A DNA stretch of 46,043 nt from an uncultured Verrucomicrobia subdivision 3 bacterium (GCA_903842235.1 CAIMLG010000297.1:1-46043); one strand, 5' to 3'; positions 7,197-16,863 are shown, counted from the first letter of the stretch. Translations and numbers: made by a program. Notes: a model not told the origin generated them from the sequence alone.

Positions 7197-7423
7197 GATC
7201 AATTTCCAGGAACAGGCGGGGTCTGAAACGGACCGACAGGAATTTTCCACTTTGAATTCAGCAGCCAGCATTTTGGGGATTTTACTTTCGGCACGCCGGT
7301 GAGTCAAACTTGTTATCTTCTGCTTAAGAAAAGCAAAGCTTCAAACCCACCGACCGCCGCCGGACCCGGGCCGCAGATCATTTTGCGCTTTGAACTTCCG
7401 GCGCAAACGCCTTTAATTAACCC

Positions 7424-8044
7424 ATGCCTACGCTTTTAGCCATGGGCGGGCCGGTGATCTGGCTGATCCTGATCGCCGCCGCCGCCGCCGCCGTCGTGTT
7501 TGTGGAACGCGCCCTTTTTTACCACCGCTCGCAGATCAATTCCGCCGAGTTTCTCAACGGCATCCGCACCGTGCTAAAACGCGAAAACATCGTCGAGGCC
7601 GTTTCGATCTGCGACGCCACGCCCAGCCCGGTCTCGCGCCTGGTCAAAGCGGCCATCCTCAATCGGGACAAGGGCCGGGAACGCGTGCGGGAAGCCGTGG
7701 AGGAAACCGGCCTCACCGAAGTGCCCCAATTGGAAGAGCGCTTGAATCTGCTGGCCACCATCGCCCAGATTTCGCCGCTGCTGGGGTTATTTGGAACCAT
7801 GGTGGGCTTTATCCATGTGTTCATGAAACTGCAGGCAGCCGGCCTCTACGCCCATATCAGCGGCACGGATTCCTTAGCGGCGGGCATCTGGGAATCGCTC
7901 ATCTGCGCCGCCGCCGGCATGGCCCTGGCCATCCCGGCCCATGCCGGCTACAACTACCTGGTCAGCCGCGTGAACAAAATCGTCCTCGACATGGAGCGCG
8001 CCGCCGCCGAGATCGTCAACATCGTCACGGAAAACGGCAAATGA
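7424..8044 (+). CDS. exbB: ExbB/TolQ-family proton channel protein
   Basis: This 206-residue MotA/TolQ/ExbB-family membrane protein has a first transmembrane helix at about 9-27 (VIWLILIAAAAAAVVFVE), a cytosolic helix region, and two further helices around 110-135 (ISPLLGLFGTMVGFIHVF) and 150-172. The LGLFGTMVG motif is diagnostic for the family. With ExbD it would form the proton-driven motor energising a TonB-type transducer. It is the first gene of a four-gene plus-strand operon in which every junction is an ATGA overlap, and it is divergent from ispB across about 230 bases that should hold both promoters. Confidence 0.9.
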   Translation: MPTLLAMGGPVIWLILIAAAAAAVVFVERALFYHRSQINSAEFLNGIRTVLKRENIVEAVSICDATPSPVSRLVKAAILNRDKGRERVREAVEETGLTEVPQLEERLNLLATIAQISPLLGLFGTMVGFIHVFMKLQAAGLYAHISGTDSLAAGIWESLICAAAGMALAIPAHAGYNYLVSRVNKIVLDMERAAAEIVNIVTENGK

Positions 8045-8460
8045 AATTTCCGCGCAACGCCAAAATCCTGCGCAGCCACTTTGACGTGGCGCCGTTCGCC
8101 GCCGTTTTTTTTGTGCTGGTGATTTTCCTGATGCTGGGGGCCTTGCTGCCCACGGCGGGAATTCCGCTGACGCCACCGGCGGCGGATTTGCCGGGCATGG
8201 ATCAGCCGGCCATCAGCATGGCGGTGGACGCGCAGGAGCGCCTTTATCTGGAAAATCAAATCGTCACCGAACGGGTGCTCGCCAACCGGCTAACGGTGGC
8301 GGCCAAAGGATCGCGCGCGCCGCTCACCCTGGTCATTCATGCAGACAAAGCCGTGAGCTACGCGACCCTTGCACACCTCTCGCTGGTGGCGCTGGATTGC
8401 GGCATTACCAACGCCCTGCTGGCCACCCTGCCCCGCTCCGCCACCACCGGCCAGCCATGA
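8041..8460 (+). CDS. exbD: ExbD/TolR-family protein
   Basis: This 139-residue protein has a short basic cytosolic N-terminus, one transmembrane helix (about 18-37, FAAVFFVLVIFLMLGALLP) and a periplasmic domain ending in the ExbD-like sequence LTLVIHADKAVSYATLAHLSLVALDCGITNALLAT. The family's usual membrane aspartate is not obvious: the segment before the helix reads RSHFDVAPFAAVFF, with Asp at the membrane edge. The gene overlaps exbB and the next gene by 4 bp each. Confidence 0.85.
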   Translation: MKFPRNAKILRSHFDVAPFAAVFFVLVIFLMLGALLPTAGIPLTPPAADLPGMDQPAISMAVDAQERLYLENQIVTERVLANRLTVAAKGSRAPLTLVIHADKAVSYATLAHLSLVALDCGITNALLATLPRSATTGQP

Positions 8461-9215
8461 ACCCTGGGCCTGGAGAACCACCCGCGGCGGCCTTCCCGGG
8501 CCGCTGGCCGAGCCGGAAGCTGGTCTGGCTAATCGCGCTCGCCTGGGTCATCCATGTCAGTTTCATTTTCGTCCTCGGCACCCGCAAAGCGCCCCGGCCA
8601 CGCCAACTCGGACCGATTCCCCACCTGCAACTCGCGCCGGCGGGAGATGAAATCATCGCGCTAACCGACCCGACCTTATTTAGCCTGCCGCAGGCGAGCG
8701 ACTTTACCACGGCGTACTGGTCACGCACCCCGGAAATCCGGCCACCCGCTTTTCATTGGCCGGAACCGGAGCAATTTCTCCCCCTGCCCGGGGACAGCTT
8801 GGGCGCCCCTTTTCGCGAATTCATGGCGGGCAGCCAGCGGACGGAAGCCCCCCTAAATTTCAAGCTGGAAGCGGAATTAAGCAGCATATCCGGGCCGCCC
8901 ATCGCCCCGCTGGCGCGGGCAACGGAGCCGCAATTTTCCGGCCCATTGGCGGCGCGCCGCTGGCTTAATCCGGGGGAACTGCCGGCCCTAGCCGTCAACG
9001 ATGTGATCGCGCCGGGCAAGGTGCAGGCGCTGGTGGATGCGACGGGCAACGTCACCTCCGCCGTCCTGCTGGAATCCAGCGGACTCACGGACGCCGATCA
9101 ACGCGCGCTGCAACTGACGTTGAAGATGCGTTTTACTCCCGCCGCGCAGTTCACCCTGGGCGAAATCACTTTTAACTGGCAAACCGTGCCAATAACGACC
9201 CCCCAGGCGCCATGA
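8457..9215 (+). CDS. TonB-like periplasm-spanning protein
   Basis: The 252-residue protein has a proline-rich cytosolic N-terminus, one transmembrane helix (about 23-41, LVWLIALAWVIHVSFIFVLG), a long proline-rich middle and a C-terminal module. The module reads GKVQALVDATGNVTSAVLLESSGL, DADQRALQLTLKMRFTP and GEITFNWQT, which has the pattern of a TonB C-terminal domain. Its position directly after exbB-exbD supports an energy-transducer role. Similarity to classical TonB is weak, so the assignment rests on architecture and context. The ATG at 8457 overlaps the exbD stop; the frame extends upstream but lies inside exbD. Confidence 0.7.
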   Translation: MNPGPGEPPAAAFPGRWPSRKLVWLIALAWVIHVSFIFVLGTRKAPRPRQLGPIPHLQLAPAGDEIIALTDPTLFSLPQASDFTTAYWSRTPEIRPPAFHWPEPEQFLPLPGDSLGAPFREFMAGSQRTEAPLNFKLEAELSSISGPPIAPLARATEPQFSGPLAARRWLNPGELPALAVNDVIAPGKVQALVDATGNVTSAVLLESSGLTDADQRALQLTLKMRFTPAAQFTLGEITFNWQTVPITTPQAP

Positions 9216-9436
9216 GCATTCCCCATCTGCTGGTAACCTATGTGGTGCTGGCGCTGGGCGCGCTCGGCGGCGTGGGAATTTTTTCCGAACTGCGGCGGCG
9301 GCGCTTCGGCCCCACCCATCCCGAGGACCGCGTGTTCCGCTGCAAGAAGTGCGGCCTGGTCTATACGGATGACGCCGACGCGGATCGCTCCCGCTGCACA
9401 CAATGCGGCAAGCTCAACGAACCGGTGCAATTTTAA
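9212..9436 (+). CDS. Membrane-anchored zinc-ribbon miniprotein
   Basis: This 74-residue protein has an N-terminal transmembrane helix (about 5-25, HLLVTYVVLALGALGGVGIF), then a basic stretch ELRRRRFG and a four-cysteine zinc ribbon: RCKKCGLVY and RCTQCGK, two CxxC pairs 18 residues apart. It overlaps the TonB-like gene by 4 bp and is the last gene of the exb operon. I do not know a named family for it. The cysteines should lie on the cytosolic side if the helix inserts with the basic stretch inside. It may be a small accessory of the ExbBD complex, which is inference from gene order only. Confidence 0.75.
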   Translation: MSIPHLLVTYVVLALGALGGVGIFSELRRRRFGPTHPEDRVFRCKKCGLVYTDDADADRSRCTQCGKLNEPVQF

Positions 9437-9466
9437 CGGACGCGGCCCGGAGCGGGGCGAGTTCGG

Positions 9467-10594
9467 TTAATTCACCAGCCGATACCAGTTATCCCGCTGA
9501 TGCGGCTCGTAGCCGAGATCTTGGATGAGCCGATGCATGTCGGCCACGGTCATGCAGAAGGTGGTGCCCGCCTGCGAAACGACATTTTCCTCGATCATGA
9601 TGCTGCCGAGGTCATTGGCCCCGTATTTTAAGGCGATCTGGCCAATTTCCAGACCTTGCGTCACCCACGAGCTTTGGAGGTTTTCAAAATTATCGAGGAA
9701 AATCCGGCTGAGCGCCTGAGTCCGGAGATATTCGTGGGCACCGACCGCCGGCGCTTTGAGCTTGGTGTGCTCGGCCTGAAACGTCCAACCGATGAAGGCG
9801 GTGAAATGGCCCATCGGCGCAGGGCCGCTTGCGGCTTTCCGCTTTAACGAAATATCCTGCTGCGCCCGCACCCGTTCCAGATGCTCGAGGCGGTCATCAA
9901 TCGTCTCCACGTGGCCAAACATCATCGTGGCCGAGGAAGACAGCCCAAGCCGGTGGGCGACGTCCATCACTTCCAGCCAGTCGTTGCTCATGGCCTTGAG
10001 CGGCGAGATGCGTTCCCGCACGCGGTCCACCAGAATTTCCCCGCCGCCGCCGGGAATGGAGCCCAGACCCGCCGCCTGGAAATCGCCGATGATTTTCTCC
10101 AGCGGCTCGCCGAACACCTCGCGGAAATGCACAAACTCGCTGGGGCTGAAGCCGTGAATATTCACCGACGGAAATTTGGCTTTGATATGCCCCAGCAAAT
10201 CGAGATACCACGACTTGGTCAACTGGGGATGATGACCGCCTTGCAGCAGGATCTGCGAGCCCCCCAAGGCGAGCGTCTCCTCGATTTTTCGATCCATTTC
10301 AGCCAGCGAAATGACGTAGGAATCCGCGTCCTGCTCCGTCCGGTAAAACGCGCAAAACTTGCAATAAACATTGCAGACGTTCGTGTAATTCACATTGCGA
10401 TCCACCTGGTAGGTAACGAGCTCGTTCCCGCGCCCGGCATAGGCTTGGGCCTTGGCCAACTGGCGACGGCGGTCGGCCAGCGCGCCGAGTTCGGCCAGCG
10501 GCAGGGAGAACAGCCGCCGCGCCTCCGCCCGGTCAATCCGCTGGCCGGACCAGACTTTTTGCAAGAGATCGTCGAGAGACACGTCGTAAATCAC
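9467..10594 (-). CDS. mqnC: MqnC, cyclic dehypoxanthine futalosine synthase
   Basis: This radical SAM enzyme of the futalosine menaquinone pathway cyclises dehypoxanthine futalosine. The 375-residue protein has the cluster motif C74-NVY-C78-KF-C81, then GGSQILLQGGHHP (substrate side), GLGSIPGGGGEILVDRVR, and FTAFIGWTFQAEHTKL, all typical for MqnC and distinguishing it from the related MqnE and CofH. No other mqn gene is in the window. The gene stands alone on the minus strand, divergent from the hybrid histidine kinase with about 120 bases between the start codons. Confidence 0.92.
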   Translation of the reverse strand: MIYDVSLDDLLQKVWSGQRIDRAEARRLFSLPLAELGALADRRRQLAKAQAYAGRGNELVTYQVDRNVNYTNVCNVYCKFCAFYRTEQDADSYVISLAEMDRKIEETLALGGSQILLQGGHHPQLTKSWYLDLLGHIKAKFPSVNIHGFSPSEFVHFREVFGEPLEKIIGDFQAAGLGSIPGGGGEILVDRVRERISPLKAMSNDWLEVMDVAHRLGLSSSATMMFGHVETIDDRLEHLERVRAQQDISLKRKAASGPAPMGHFTAFIGWTFQAEHTKLKAPAVGAHEYLRTQALSRIFLDNFENLQSSWVTQGLEIGQIALKYGANDLGSIMIEENVVSQAGTTFCMTVADMHRLIQDLGYEPHQRDNWYRLVN

Positions 10595-10717
10595 GCGAAG
10601 AGCCTAGCACAGAATTTGCGGCCGACAAGTCGGCCCGGCGGGGACAGACGCGGATAATCAAGACTCCCGGTTGCAAAAGCTTTTCGATTGCCGGATACTA
10701 CCGGGTCGTTTCATTAC

Positions 10718-13700
10718 ATGAGCCAGAAACCCAGTGCCACGGCGCTCCGGGCGAGCCTGATTTACGGCTTCGTCGCCGGCTTGTGGATTTTATTTTCCGA
10801 TCAACTGCTCAACGAGCTGATCCCCGATAAACAGCAGCTCTTACGCCTAGAAATTTACAAAGGCTGGGGGTTTGTGCTATTCACGGCCGGCCTCTGCTTT
10901 TCCATCCTGCGACGAATCCTGCAGCGGGAATCCCAAAAAATCGACGAATGGAAACGCGCGGAGGCGCTCACCCGGCTGCAAAAAGAGGTGCTGCAGAAAA
11001 TAGCCAGAGGCAAGCCGTTGGCCGAAACCCTGGAGGCCCTGCTCCGCCGCATTGAAGCGCTGTCGCCCGAAATGCTTACCTCCATCCTGCTGCTGGAGAA
11101 CGAAACCCATCTGCGCCATGGGGCCGCCCCCACGCTGCCCAAGGAATACGTCCAAGCCATCGACGGCCTGGCGATTGGCCCCAGGGCGGGCAGTTGCGGC
11201 ACCGCCGCCTTCCGGGGCTCACCGGTATTTGTCAGCGATATCGCCAGCGATCCGTTGTGGGCGGACTGGAAACATCTGGCGCTGCCGCACCAGCTGCGGG
11301 CGTGCTGGTCCACCCCCATTTTGGACGAACAGAAGAGAGTGCTGGGCGTCTTCGCCATTTATCATTGCCAGCAGGGATTGCCGAAGGATAGCGAGGTGCA
11401 GATGATCGAATTGGTTACGGACACCGCCGCCACCGCCATCATGCAGGCGCGGGCGGAAAGCAACCTGATCGCCAGCGAGGAGCGCTATCGCACGCTGGTG
11501 GAGCATGTGTCGGATGCCATCTTTCTCCACGACGCCGAAGGCCATTTGCTGGATGCGAACCAAAGCGCCTGCGCCAGCCTCGGCTACACGCGCCACGAGC
11601 TATTGGGGATGACGGTGCAGGAAATTGATCGGGAATTGCAGAAGGCGGAATCGCCCCCGACCTGGCTGACCTTGGCCCCGGGACCCTCGCACATTGTCCA
11701 CGGGCGCCACTGGCGCAGGGACGGATCGTCTTTTCCGGTGGAAGTCAGTCTGTCCAGCTACGAGACCAAGGGCAAACTGGTCTTTGCCGCCATGGCGCGC
11801 AACATCAGCGAGCGCAAGGAATACGAAGAACGGCTGGCCCAATCCGTCTCCCTGCTGCGCGCCACCATTGAGGCGAGCACCAGCGGCCTGCTGGTGGTGA
11901 ACCCCGAAGGGGAAATCACCACCTGCAACAGCCGGTTTCTGGAAATGTGGCGCATTCCCGCCACGCTGGCGGACAAAAGCAATGATCAAGCCATTTTAAA
12001 TCTGGTCTTGGATCAATTGACCGATCCCGAAGCATTTGCCCAGCGCGTCAATGAGCTTTACAAAAACCCGGAAGCGGAATCCCACGACACGCTCCACTTC
12101 AAGGACGGGCGAATTTTTGACCGGGTATCCCGCCCGCAGCGGCTCGGCAACCAGATCGTCGGCCGGGTCTGGAGCTTTCATGACGACACGGCCCAGCAGC
12201 AGGCGGAAAAATCGATGCGCCTGCAAAGTGCCGCACTTCAGGCCGCCGCCAATGCGATCGTCATCACCGACGCCCGGGGGCGAATTGAGTGGGCCAATCC
12301 GGCTTTCGCCCAAACTTCCGGCTACGCGTTGGCCGAATGCGTCGGGAAAACGCCGCGCGAGCTCATCTGGTCCGGCCAGCACCACCGGGAGTTTTTCCGA
12401 GAGATGTGGACCACCATTCAGGCCGGCCAAGTCTGGCACGGGGAGGTGACCAACCGCCGCAAAGACGGCACCCTTTATCTGGAAGACATGACCATCACGC
12501 CGCTGCTGGACGCCCAGGATCGCATCACGCACTTTGTGGCCATCAAGCAGGACATCACGCAACGCCGCCGGATGGAGGAGGAATTGCGCCAGGCCATGGA
12601 GCGCACCCAGTTTTACATGAACCGCATGCCCCTGGCCTTCATCGCCTTTGACCGGGAACAGCGGGTGGCCGAATGGAACCACACCGCCGAAAAGGTTTTT
12701 GGCTGGAGCGCCGCCGAGGCCATCGGCCGGCAGGCCGACACGTTAATCGTGCCGGCAGACGTCCAACCCGCCACCAATCGGGTCTGGAAAGAAATCCTCG
12801 AAACGCAGGGGGACACCGCCCCAGCCATCAATGAAAATGTCACCAAGGACGGACGCCGCATCACCTGCGAATGGCGGAACACCCCCTGGCGCGATGCCAC
12901 CGGCCAGATTCGCGGCTGCCTTTCCATCGTGACGGACATCACCGACCGCTTGCGCGTCAGCCAACTGGAAGTCCAGCTCCGCCAGTCCCAAAAGCTGGAG
13001 GCGGTCGGCCAGTTGTCCGGCGGCATTGCCCATGATTTCAACAACCTGCTGACCGTGATTCAAGGCAACGCCGCATTGCTGCAAAGCCTCAGCCTGCAAC
13101 CCCCGGAAATGCTGGACTGCGCCAATCAAATCGCCCGCGCCGGGGAGCGGGCGGCCAGCCTCACCCGCCAGTTGCTCCTGTTTGCCCGCAAGCAACAGAT
13201 GCAACCGGTCAATCTGGATCTCAATGAAACCGTGGCGCAAATGACCCGGATGCTCCGCCGCATCCTCGGCGAGGATATTTCGCTGTGCGCCGAATATGCT
13301 CCCGGCCTGCCGCTCATCCATGCCGACGCCGGCATGATTGAGCAAATCATCCTTAATCTGGCCGTCAACGCCCGCGACGCCATGCCCGAGGGCGGTCAGC
13401 TGACCATTCAGACCAAGGTGGAAGAATTAAAGCCCGCCGCCAATCCCCCATCGCCGCCCCAGCCCCAGGTCCGGCTGACCGTCACCGACAGCGGCGGTGG
13501 CATCGCCCCGGAAATCCTGCCCCGCATCTTCGAACCGTTCTTTACCACCAAAGAGGTCGGCAAAGGCACCGGCCTCGGGCTCGCCACCGTTTACGGCATC
13601 GTGCAGCAACACCACGGCGAAATCACGGTGCAAAACGCGCCCGGCAAAGGCACGACGTTCCAAGTCTGTTTTCCCAGTGTCACCACGCCGAAAGCCGCTG

Positions 13701-14122
13701 GCCCGGAAGTCCCGGCCCGACCGGTGCTCGCCACCGGCACCGAAACCATCCTGCTGGTGGAGGATGAAGCTCCGCTGCGCACCTTCGTCCGCGACCTGCT
13801 CCAGCGTTGCGGTTACACCGTGCTGGAGGCGGATTCCGGCCCGGCCGCCTTAAAAATCTGGGCGGCGCAGCAGAACCGCATTCAACTCCTCCTGACCGAC
13901 ATCATCATGCCCGAAAACCTGAACGGCATCGAATTGGGCCGGCGGTTGCTGGCGGAAAAACCCGCGCTGAAGGTCATTTATACCAGCGGCTATGCCGGCA
14001 ATCTCGAAGGCCGCCAGACCGCCCTCACCGAAGGCGTCAACTTCATCGCCAAGCCCTTCAAACCCGAAGCCCTCACCGAAATAATCCGCCAACATCTGGA
14101 CGAAAAGACGGGCGAGCTTTGA
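10718..14122 (+). CDS. Hybrid sensor histidine kinase with GAF and four PAS domains
   Basis: The 1134-residue protein contains, in order: two membrane helices (about 8-26 and 45-63), GAF (about 90-250), PAS domains starting near 252, 378, 502 and 632, HisKA with the phosphoacceptor in GGIAHDFNN (His772), HATPase ([12 protein letters not shown] near 878, DSGGGIAPE near 923, [14 protein letters not shown] near 948) and a C-terminal receiver with LLLTDIIMP (Asp1061). Having its own receiver suggests autoregulation or a phosphorelay. No partner response regulator is adjacent. I chose the ATG at 10718 over a TTG at 10688. The signal sensed is unknown; the GAF and PAS modules point to small-molecule or redox input. 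Confidence 0.92.
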   Translation: MSQKPSATALRASLIYGFVAGLWILFSDQLLNELIPDKQQLLRLEIYKGWGFVLFTAGLCFSILRRILQRESQKIDEWKRAEALTRLQKEVLQKIARGKPLAETLEALLRRIEALSPEMLTSILLLENETHLRHGAAPTLPKEYVQAIDGLAIGPRAGSCGTAAFRGSPVFVSDIASDPLWADWKHLALPHQLRACWSTPILDEQKRVLGVFAIYHCQQGLPKDSEVQMIELVTDTAATAIMQARAESNLIASEERYRTLVEHVSDAIFLHDAEGHLLDANQSACASLGYTRHELLGMTVQEIDRELQKAESPPTWLTLAPGPSHIVHGRHWRRDGSSFPVEVSLSSYETKGKLVFAAMARNISERKEYEERLAQSVSLLRATIEASTSGLLVVNPEGEITTCNSRFLEMWRIPATLADKSNDQAILNLVLDQLTDPEAFAQRVNELYKNPEAESHDTLHFKDGRIFDRVSRPQRLGNQIVGRVWSFHDDTAQQQAEKSMRLQSAALQAAANAIVITDARGRIEWANPAFAQTSGYALAECVGKTPRELIWSGQHHREFFREMWTTIQAGQVWHGEVTNRRKDGTLYLEDMTITPLLDAQDRITHFVAIKQDITQRRRMEEELRQAMERTQFYMNRMPLAFIAFDREQRVAEWNHTAEKVFGWSAAEAIGRQADTLIVPADVQPATNRVWKEILETQGDTAPAINENVTKDGRRITCEWRNTPWRDATGQIRGCLSIVTDITDRLRVSQLEVQLRQSQKLEAVGQLSGGIAHDFNNLLTVIQGNAALLQSLSLQPPEMLDCANQIARAGERAASLTRQLLLFARKQQMQPVNLDLNETVAQMTRMLRRILGEDISLCAEYAPGLPLIHADAGMIEQIILNLAVNARDAMPEGGQLTIQTKVEELKPAANPPSPPQPQVRLTVTDSGGGIAPEILPRIFEPFFTTKEVGKGTGLGLATVYGIVQQHHGEITVQNAPGKGTTFQVCFPSVTTPKAAGPEVPARPVLATGTETILLVEDEAPLRTFVRDLLQRCGYTVLEADSGPAALKIWAAQQNRIQLLLTDIIMPENLNGIELGRRLLAEKPALKVIYTSGYAGNLEGRQTALTEGVNFIAKPFKPEALTEIIRQHLDEKTGEL

Positions 14123-14364
14123 ACCGGCGCGCCGGGAGCGATGAAAAAGCTGCGCCGGTGAAAAAATATTTTAAAATTTCACTTGAGTAAATTCACCGGG
14201 CAGCCGACTTTCTAGGCAGTCAGATTGATCTTTGTAACAATTAATTTCCCTGCCCTGTTTGTGATTCGCAACAGTCCTTGAACCGTAAATAAAACGATCA
14301 CGGAATGAGCCGCAGACGGTGGCCAATATATCGGCATTACGTCCGAAAATTAAAAGCCGCCGGG

Positions 14365-14494
14365 CAAGTTCCCCATGTAGCAATACATGTTCTAAGGATC
14401 GAGTTCGACACGGCAATGGCGGGGGTTTTTTAAGATTGCCGGTTGGCCCGTTCAAACCGGCCATCAAAGCCCGCCACCCGTGCGGGCTTTTTTA
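14365..14494 (+). ncRNA. Candidate structured RNA ending in a terminator
   Basis: This segment holds several consecutive perfect stems: CATGTA-gcaa-TACATG (14374-14389, a GNRA-type GCAA tetraloop), CGGCAAT (14411-14417) with ATTGCCG (14435-14441), and CCGGTT (14439-14444) with AACCGG (14455-14460), overlapping the previous stem so the two may be alternatives. A strong intrinsic terminator follows immediately. I checked by eye against tRNA, tmRNA, SRP RNA and RNase P signatures and found no match. It may be an independent small RNA or the 3' untranslated part of the kinase transcript. The 5' end is unknown; structure could begin upstream near 14200. Confidence 0.35.
14466..14494 (+). terminator. 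Intrinsic terminator
   Basis: GCCCGC (14469-14474) pairs with GCGGGC (14482-14487) around the loop cacccgt, and is followed by TTTTTTATT and preceded by AAA. It lies 345 bases after the histidine kinase stop and before the rarA promoter region. Confidence 0.85.
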
Positions 14495-14499
14495 TTGTT

Positions 14500-14565
14500 G
14501 GAGTTCAAGCTTTAGCTTGCCCGGAGGGAGTCGGAGCCAAGGGAACAAGCGGAAGCTTGAACTCC
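14500..14565. repeat. 66-bp inverted repeat with 13-bp arms
   Basis: The arms GGAGTTCAAGCTT (14500-14512) and AAGCTTGAACTCC (14553-14565) are perfectly complementary. Inside them gcttg and caagc can extend the pairing. The centre (gcccggagggagtcggagcc) is not symmetric. It sits between the terminator and rarA. The shape is that of a dispersed extragenic palindrome or a minimal non-autonomous element; no flanking target duplication is evident. Confidence 0.8.
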
Positions 14566-14630
14566 ACCACGCGTCTCGGCGGCGAGCTTTTTATTTGGGC
14601 AAACTTTCTGGCAACTGCTAATTTCCCTTC

Positions 14631-16007
14631 ATGGCGCGCGACGATCTTTTTTTCCAACCGGCAGAACAACTGCCGGCAGAAAACGCCGGACCCGCCCCGG
14701 AAACCTTTCGCAGCCGCCCGCTCGCCGCCCGGATGCGTCCCCGCAATCTGGATGAATACGCCGGCCAGGCGCACATCCTCGGTCCCGGCCAATTGCTCCG
14801 CCGCGCCATCGAGGCGGACCGCATCCAGTCCCTCATCTTTTACGGCCCGCCCGGCACGGGCAAAACCTCGCTGGCCCAAATCATCGCCCGCCAGACCAAA
14901 AGCAAATTCGAGCGGCTGAGCGGCGTGGAATCCAACGTCGCCGACATGCGGCGCGTGCTGTCAGCGGCGGCCAATCGCCTCGAAAACACCGGTTCGCCGA
15001 CGATTCTGTTCATTGATGAAATCCACCGCTTCAACAAATCGCAGCAAGATGTTTTGCTGCCGGACGTGGAAAGCGGCGTCATCAAGCTCATCGGCGCGAC
15101 CACGCATAATCCATTTTTCTTCGTTAATTCGCCGCTCGTCTCCCGCTCGCAGATCTTTGAACTGCGGCCGCTCACCGAAGCAGATTTGTTCACCCTCCTG
15201 CAGCGAGCGTTGGCCGACGCCGAACGCGGCCTGGGTTATCTAAAGATTTCCGCCCAGGAAACCGCGTTGCGGCACCTGGCAAAAATTGCCGACGGCGACG
15301 CGCGCAAAGCGCTCAACTCATTGGAAATCGCCGCCCTCACCACGGCGCCGGATCCAGACGGCAGCATCCGCATCACCCTTGAAGTCGCCGAGCAGAGCAT
15401 CCAGCAAAAGGCCGTGGTCTACGACGGCGACGGCGATGCGCATCACGACACGATTTCCGCTTTCATCAAATCGATGCGCGGCAGCGATCCGGACGCGGCG
15501 CTTTACTGGCTGGCCAAGATGATCCACGCCGGCGAAGACCCGCGCTTTATCGCCCGGCGCATTGTGATTTGCGCCGCGGAGGATGTCGGCCTGGCGGATC
15601 CCATGGCGCTGGTGCTGGCGAACGCCTGTCTGGCCGCCTCGGAATTTGTCGGCTGGCCGGAGGCGCGGATTCCGCTGGCGGAGGCGACGATTTACATCGC
15701 CACCGCCAACAAGAGCAATTCCGCCTACAAAGCCATTGATGCCGCGCTGGAAGACGTGAAATCCGGCCGCACGATTCCCGTGCCGGAACATCTGCGCAGC
15801 GCGGCTTACAAAGGCGCGGAACGCCTCGGCCACGGTCAGGGCTACCAATACGCCCACGACGGCCAGGATCATTTCGTGGCGCAGGATTATCTGGGCGTGG
15901 ACAAAACCTTTTACGAACCAACCGAGCAAGGCGTGGAAAAGAAAATCAAGGAACGGCTTGAAAACTGGCGGAAATTAAGCAGAAAAAACTTCGGCGCGGG
16001 AAAATAG
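14631..16007 (+). CDS. rarA: RarA/MgsA-type replication-associated AAA+ ATPase
   Basis: RarA acts at stalled replication forks, unwinding DNA ends and linking replication with recombination. The 458-residue protein has the usual N-terminal segment RPLAARMRPRNLDEYAGQAHIL, Walker A GPPGTGKT (72-79), Walker B ILFIDEIHRFNKSQQD (about 120-135), sensor 1 LIGATTHNPFF, and the C-terminal tetramerisation part with HYDxISAFIKSMRGSDPDAALYWLA (here HHDTISAF) and GYQYAHD. Length and domain order are standard. The ATG at 14631 gives the usual N-terminus. It is monocistronic, followed by a REP element and the opposing RAYT transposase. Confidence 0.93.
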   Translation: MARDDLFFQPAEQLPAENAGPAPETFRSRPLAARMRPRNLDEYAGQAHILGPGQLLRRAIEADRIQSLIFYGPPGTGKTSLAQIIARQTKSKFERLSGVESNVADMRRVLSAAANRLENTGSPTILFIDEIHRFNKSQQDVLLPDVESGVIKLIGATTHNPFFFVNSPLVSRSQIFELRPLTEADLFTLLQRALADAERGLGYLKISAQETALRHLAKIADGDARKALNSLEIAALTTAPDPDGSIRITLEVAEQSIQQKAVVYDGDGDAHHDTISAFIKSMRGSDPDAALYWLAKMIHAGEDPRFIARRIVICAAEDVGLADPMALVLANACLAASEFVGWPEARIPLAEATIYIATANKSNSAYKAIDAALEDVKSGRTIPVPEHLRSAAYKGAERLGHGQGYQYAHDGQDHFVAQDYLGVDKTFYEPTEQGVEKKIKERLENWRKLSRKNFGAGK

Positions 16008-16039
16008 CCAGTTCGGCCCCCGTTTGCGGCTTGGCCGTG

Positions 16040-16080
16040 GCGAAGCGTTTGGACGGCGCGTGCTTCAGCACCGCTTTTCC
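16040..16080. repeat. REP-like element copy 1
   Basis: gcgaagcgtttggacggcg (16040-16058) is followed by cgtgcttcagcaccgctttt (from 16059). It is a direct repeat of 16779-16819, with identical 19-base cores and closely similar following 22 bases. It overlaps the 3' end of the transposase reading frame. Confidence 0.85.
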
Positions 16081-16721
16081 CCGGCTTCAGAAATCATCCT
16101 CCACCGACACCCGGTCAATATGAAGCCGTAGATCGTCTTCACCTGTGCCGGCGACGCCACGCGCTCGAACCACGCCGCCGAACACCACGGATATTGATTG
16201 GCCACCGGCACCAGTTTGTGCTTCACCGCGTGCTGATGCACATAGTTCAACCGCGCCAGATAGCTGTGCTGATGCGTCAGCTTGGTGTCGCGGAAGTTGA
16301 ACCACACCTGCCGTTGCGTGACGCCGTCCAGTTCATTCAAGTCGTGCGCCGACACACTGTGCAGCCGGTGCAGAAACTCGCCCGGATTTTTCGCGTCGGG
16401 ATTGCCGCGCCCCCCGATGTGATAATGATTGGCAAACACCGCCCACGCTTCGAGCTGCCAGCCGTATTCCTTGGTGAACGAGAGCAACAGACGCTCCAGC
16501 AAATCACGCTTGGCGGGGGTGTCGAAGAAATGGTGCTTGGGAAGCGCGCTGGCGGTGACGAAATAGACGGCGCTGTCCACGAGCCGATGCACCGGGGCGT
16601 GAGGCCACTCCTTGGGCGGCAACTGCGCATTCAAGTCAACCAGCCTGACCTTGGGCAACGGGAACGTGCCGGGAGCGTCCGGCAACGGTGCGGCGGGCGG
16701 CACAGGCTCGTCAGGCTGCAT
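16065..16721 (-). CDS. IS200/RAYT-type Y1 transposase
   Basis: The 218-residue protein belongs to the REP-associated tyrosine transposase (Y1, HUH) group. It has VYFVTASALPKHHFFDTPAKRD (early beta strand and following helix), the metal-binding HUH motif as NHYHIGG, then LHSVSAHDLNEL, and HSYLARLNYVHQHAVKHKLV carrying the presumed catalytic tyrosine. WCSAAWF near the end is also typical. I chose the ATG at 16721 (MQPDEPVPPAAPLP); upstream the frame passes through the REP copies. No inverted terminal repeats of DDE transposons are present. The REP-like copies on both sides are its probable substrates. Confidence 0.85.
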   Translation of the reverse strand: MQPDEPVPPAAPLPDAPGTFPLPKVRLVDLNAQLPPKEWPHAPVHRLVDSAVYFVTASALPKHHFFDTPAKRDLLERLLLSFTKEYGWQLEAWAVFANHYHIGGRGNPDAKNPGEFLHRLHSVSAHDLNELDGVTQRQVWFNFRDTKLTHQHSYLARLNYVHQHAVKHKLVPVANQYPWCSAAWFERVASPAQVKTIYGFILTGCRWRMISEAGEKRC

Positions 16722-16778
16722 GAGAAAATGGTGGCAAAGCGTGCGCCAAGTTCCAGAACGAATAGCGGGTGATAAGTC

Positions 16779-16819
16779 GCGAAGCGTTTGGACGGCGTCC
16801 GCTTCAGCGGCGCTTTTCC
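16779..16819. repeat. REP-like element copy 2
   Basis: It carries the same core gcgaagcgtttggacggcg (16779-16797) as copy 1, followed by tccgcttcagcggcgctttt. The tail itself contains a small hairpin, CCGCT-tca-GCGG. It lies about 58 bases upstream of the transposase start. Confidence 0.85.
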
Positions 16820-16863
16820 CAGGCGGCGGGAGGGTGGTCGTGAATGTGGTTGCGTCCGGTGGG

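Noticed and set aside
14330..14465. Possible tRNA or tmRNA because of gagttcgac and gttcaaacc segments
   Set aside because: No acceptor stem, anticodon arm or tmRNA ends could be built around these T-loop-like strings.
14171..14467. 98-residue minus-strand open frame in the structured intergenic region
   Set aside because: It lies antisense to the hairpins and terminator, has no recognisable domain and no ribosome binding site.
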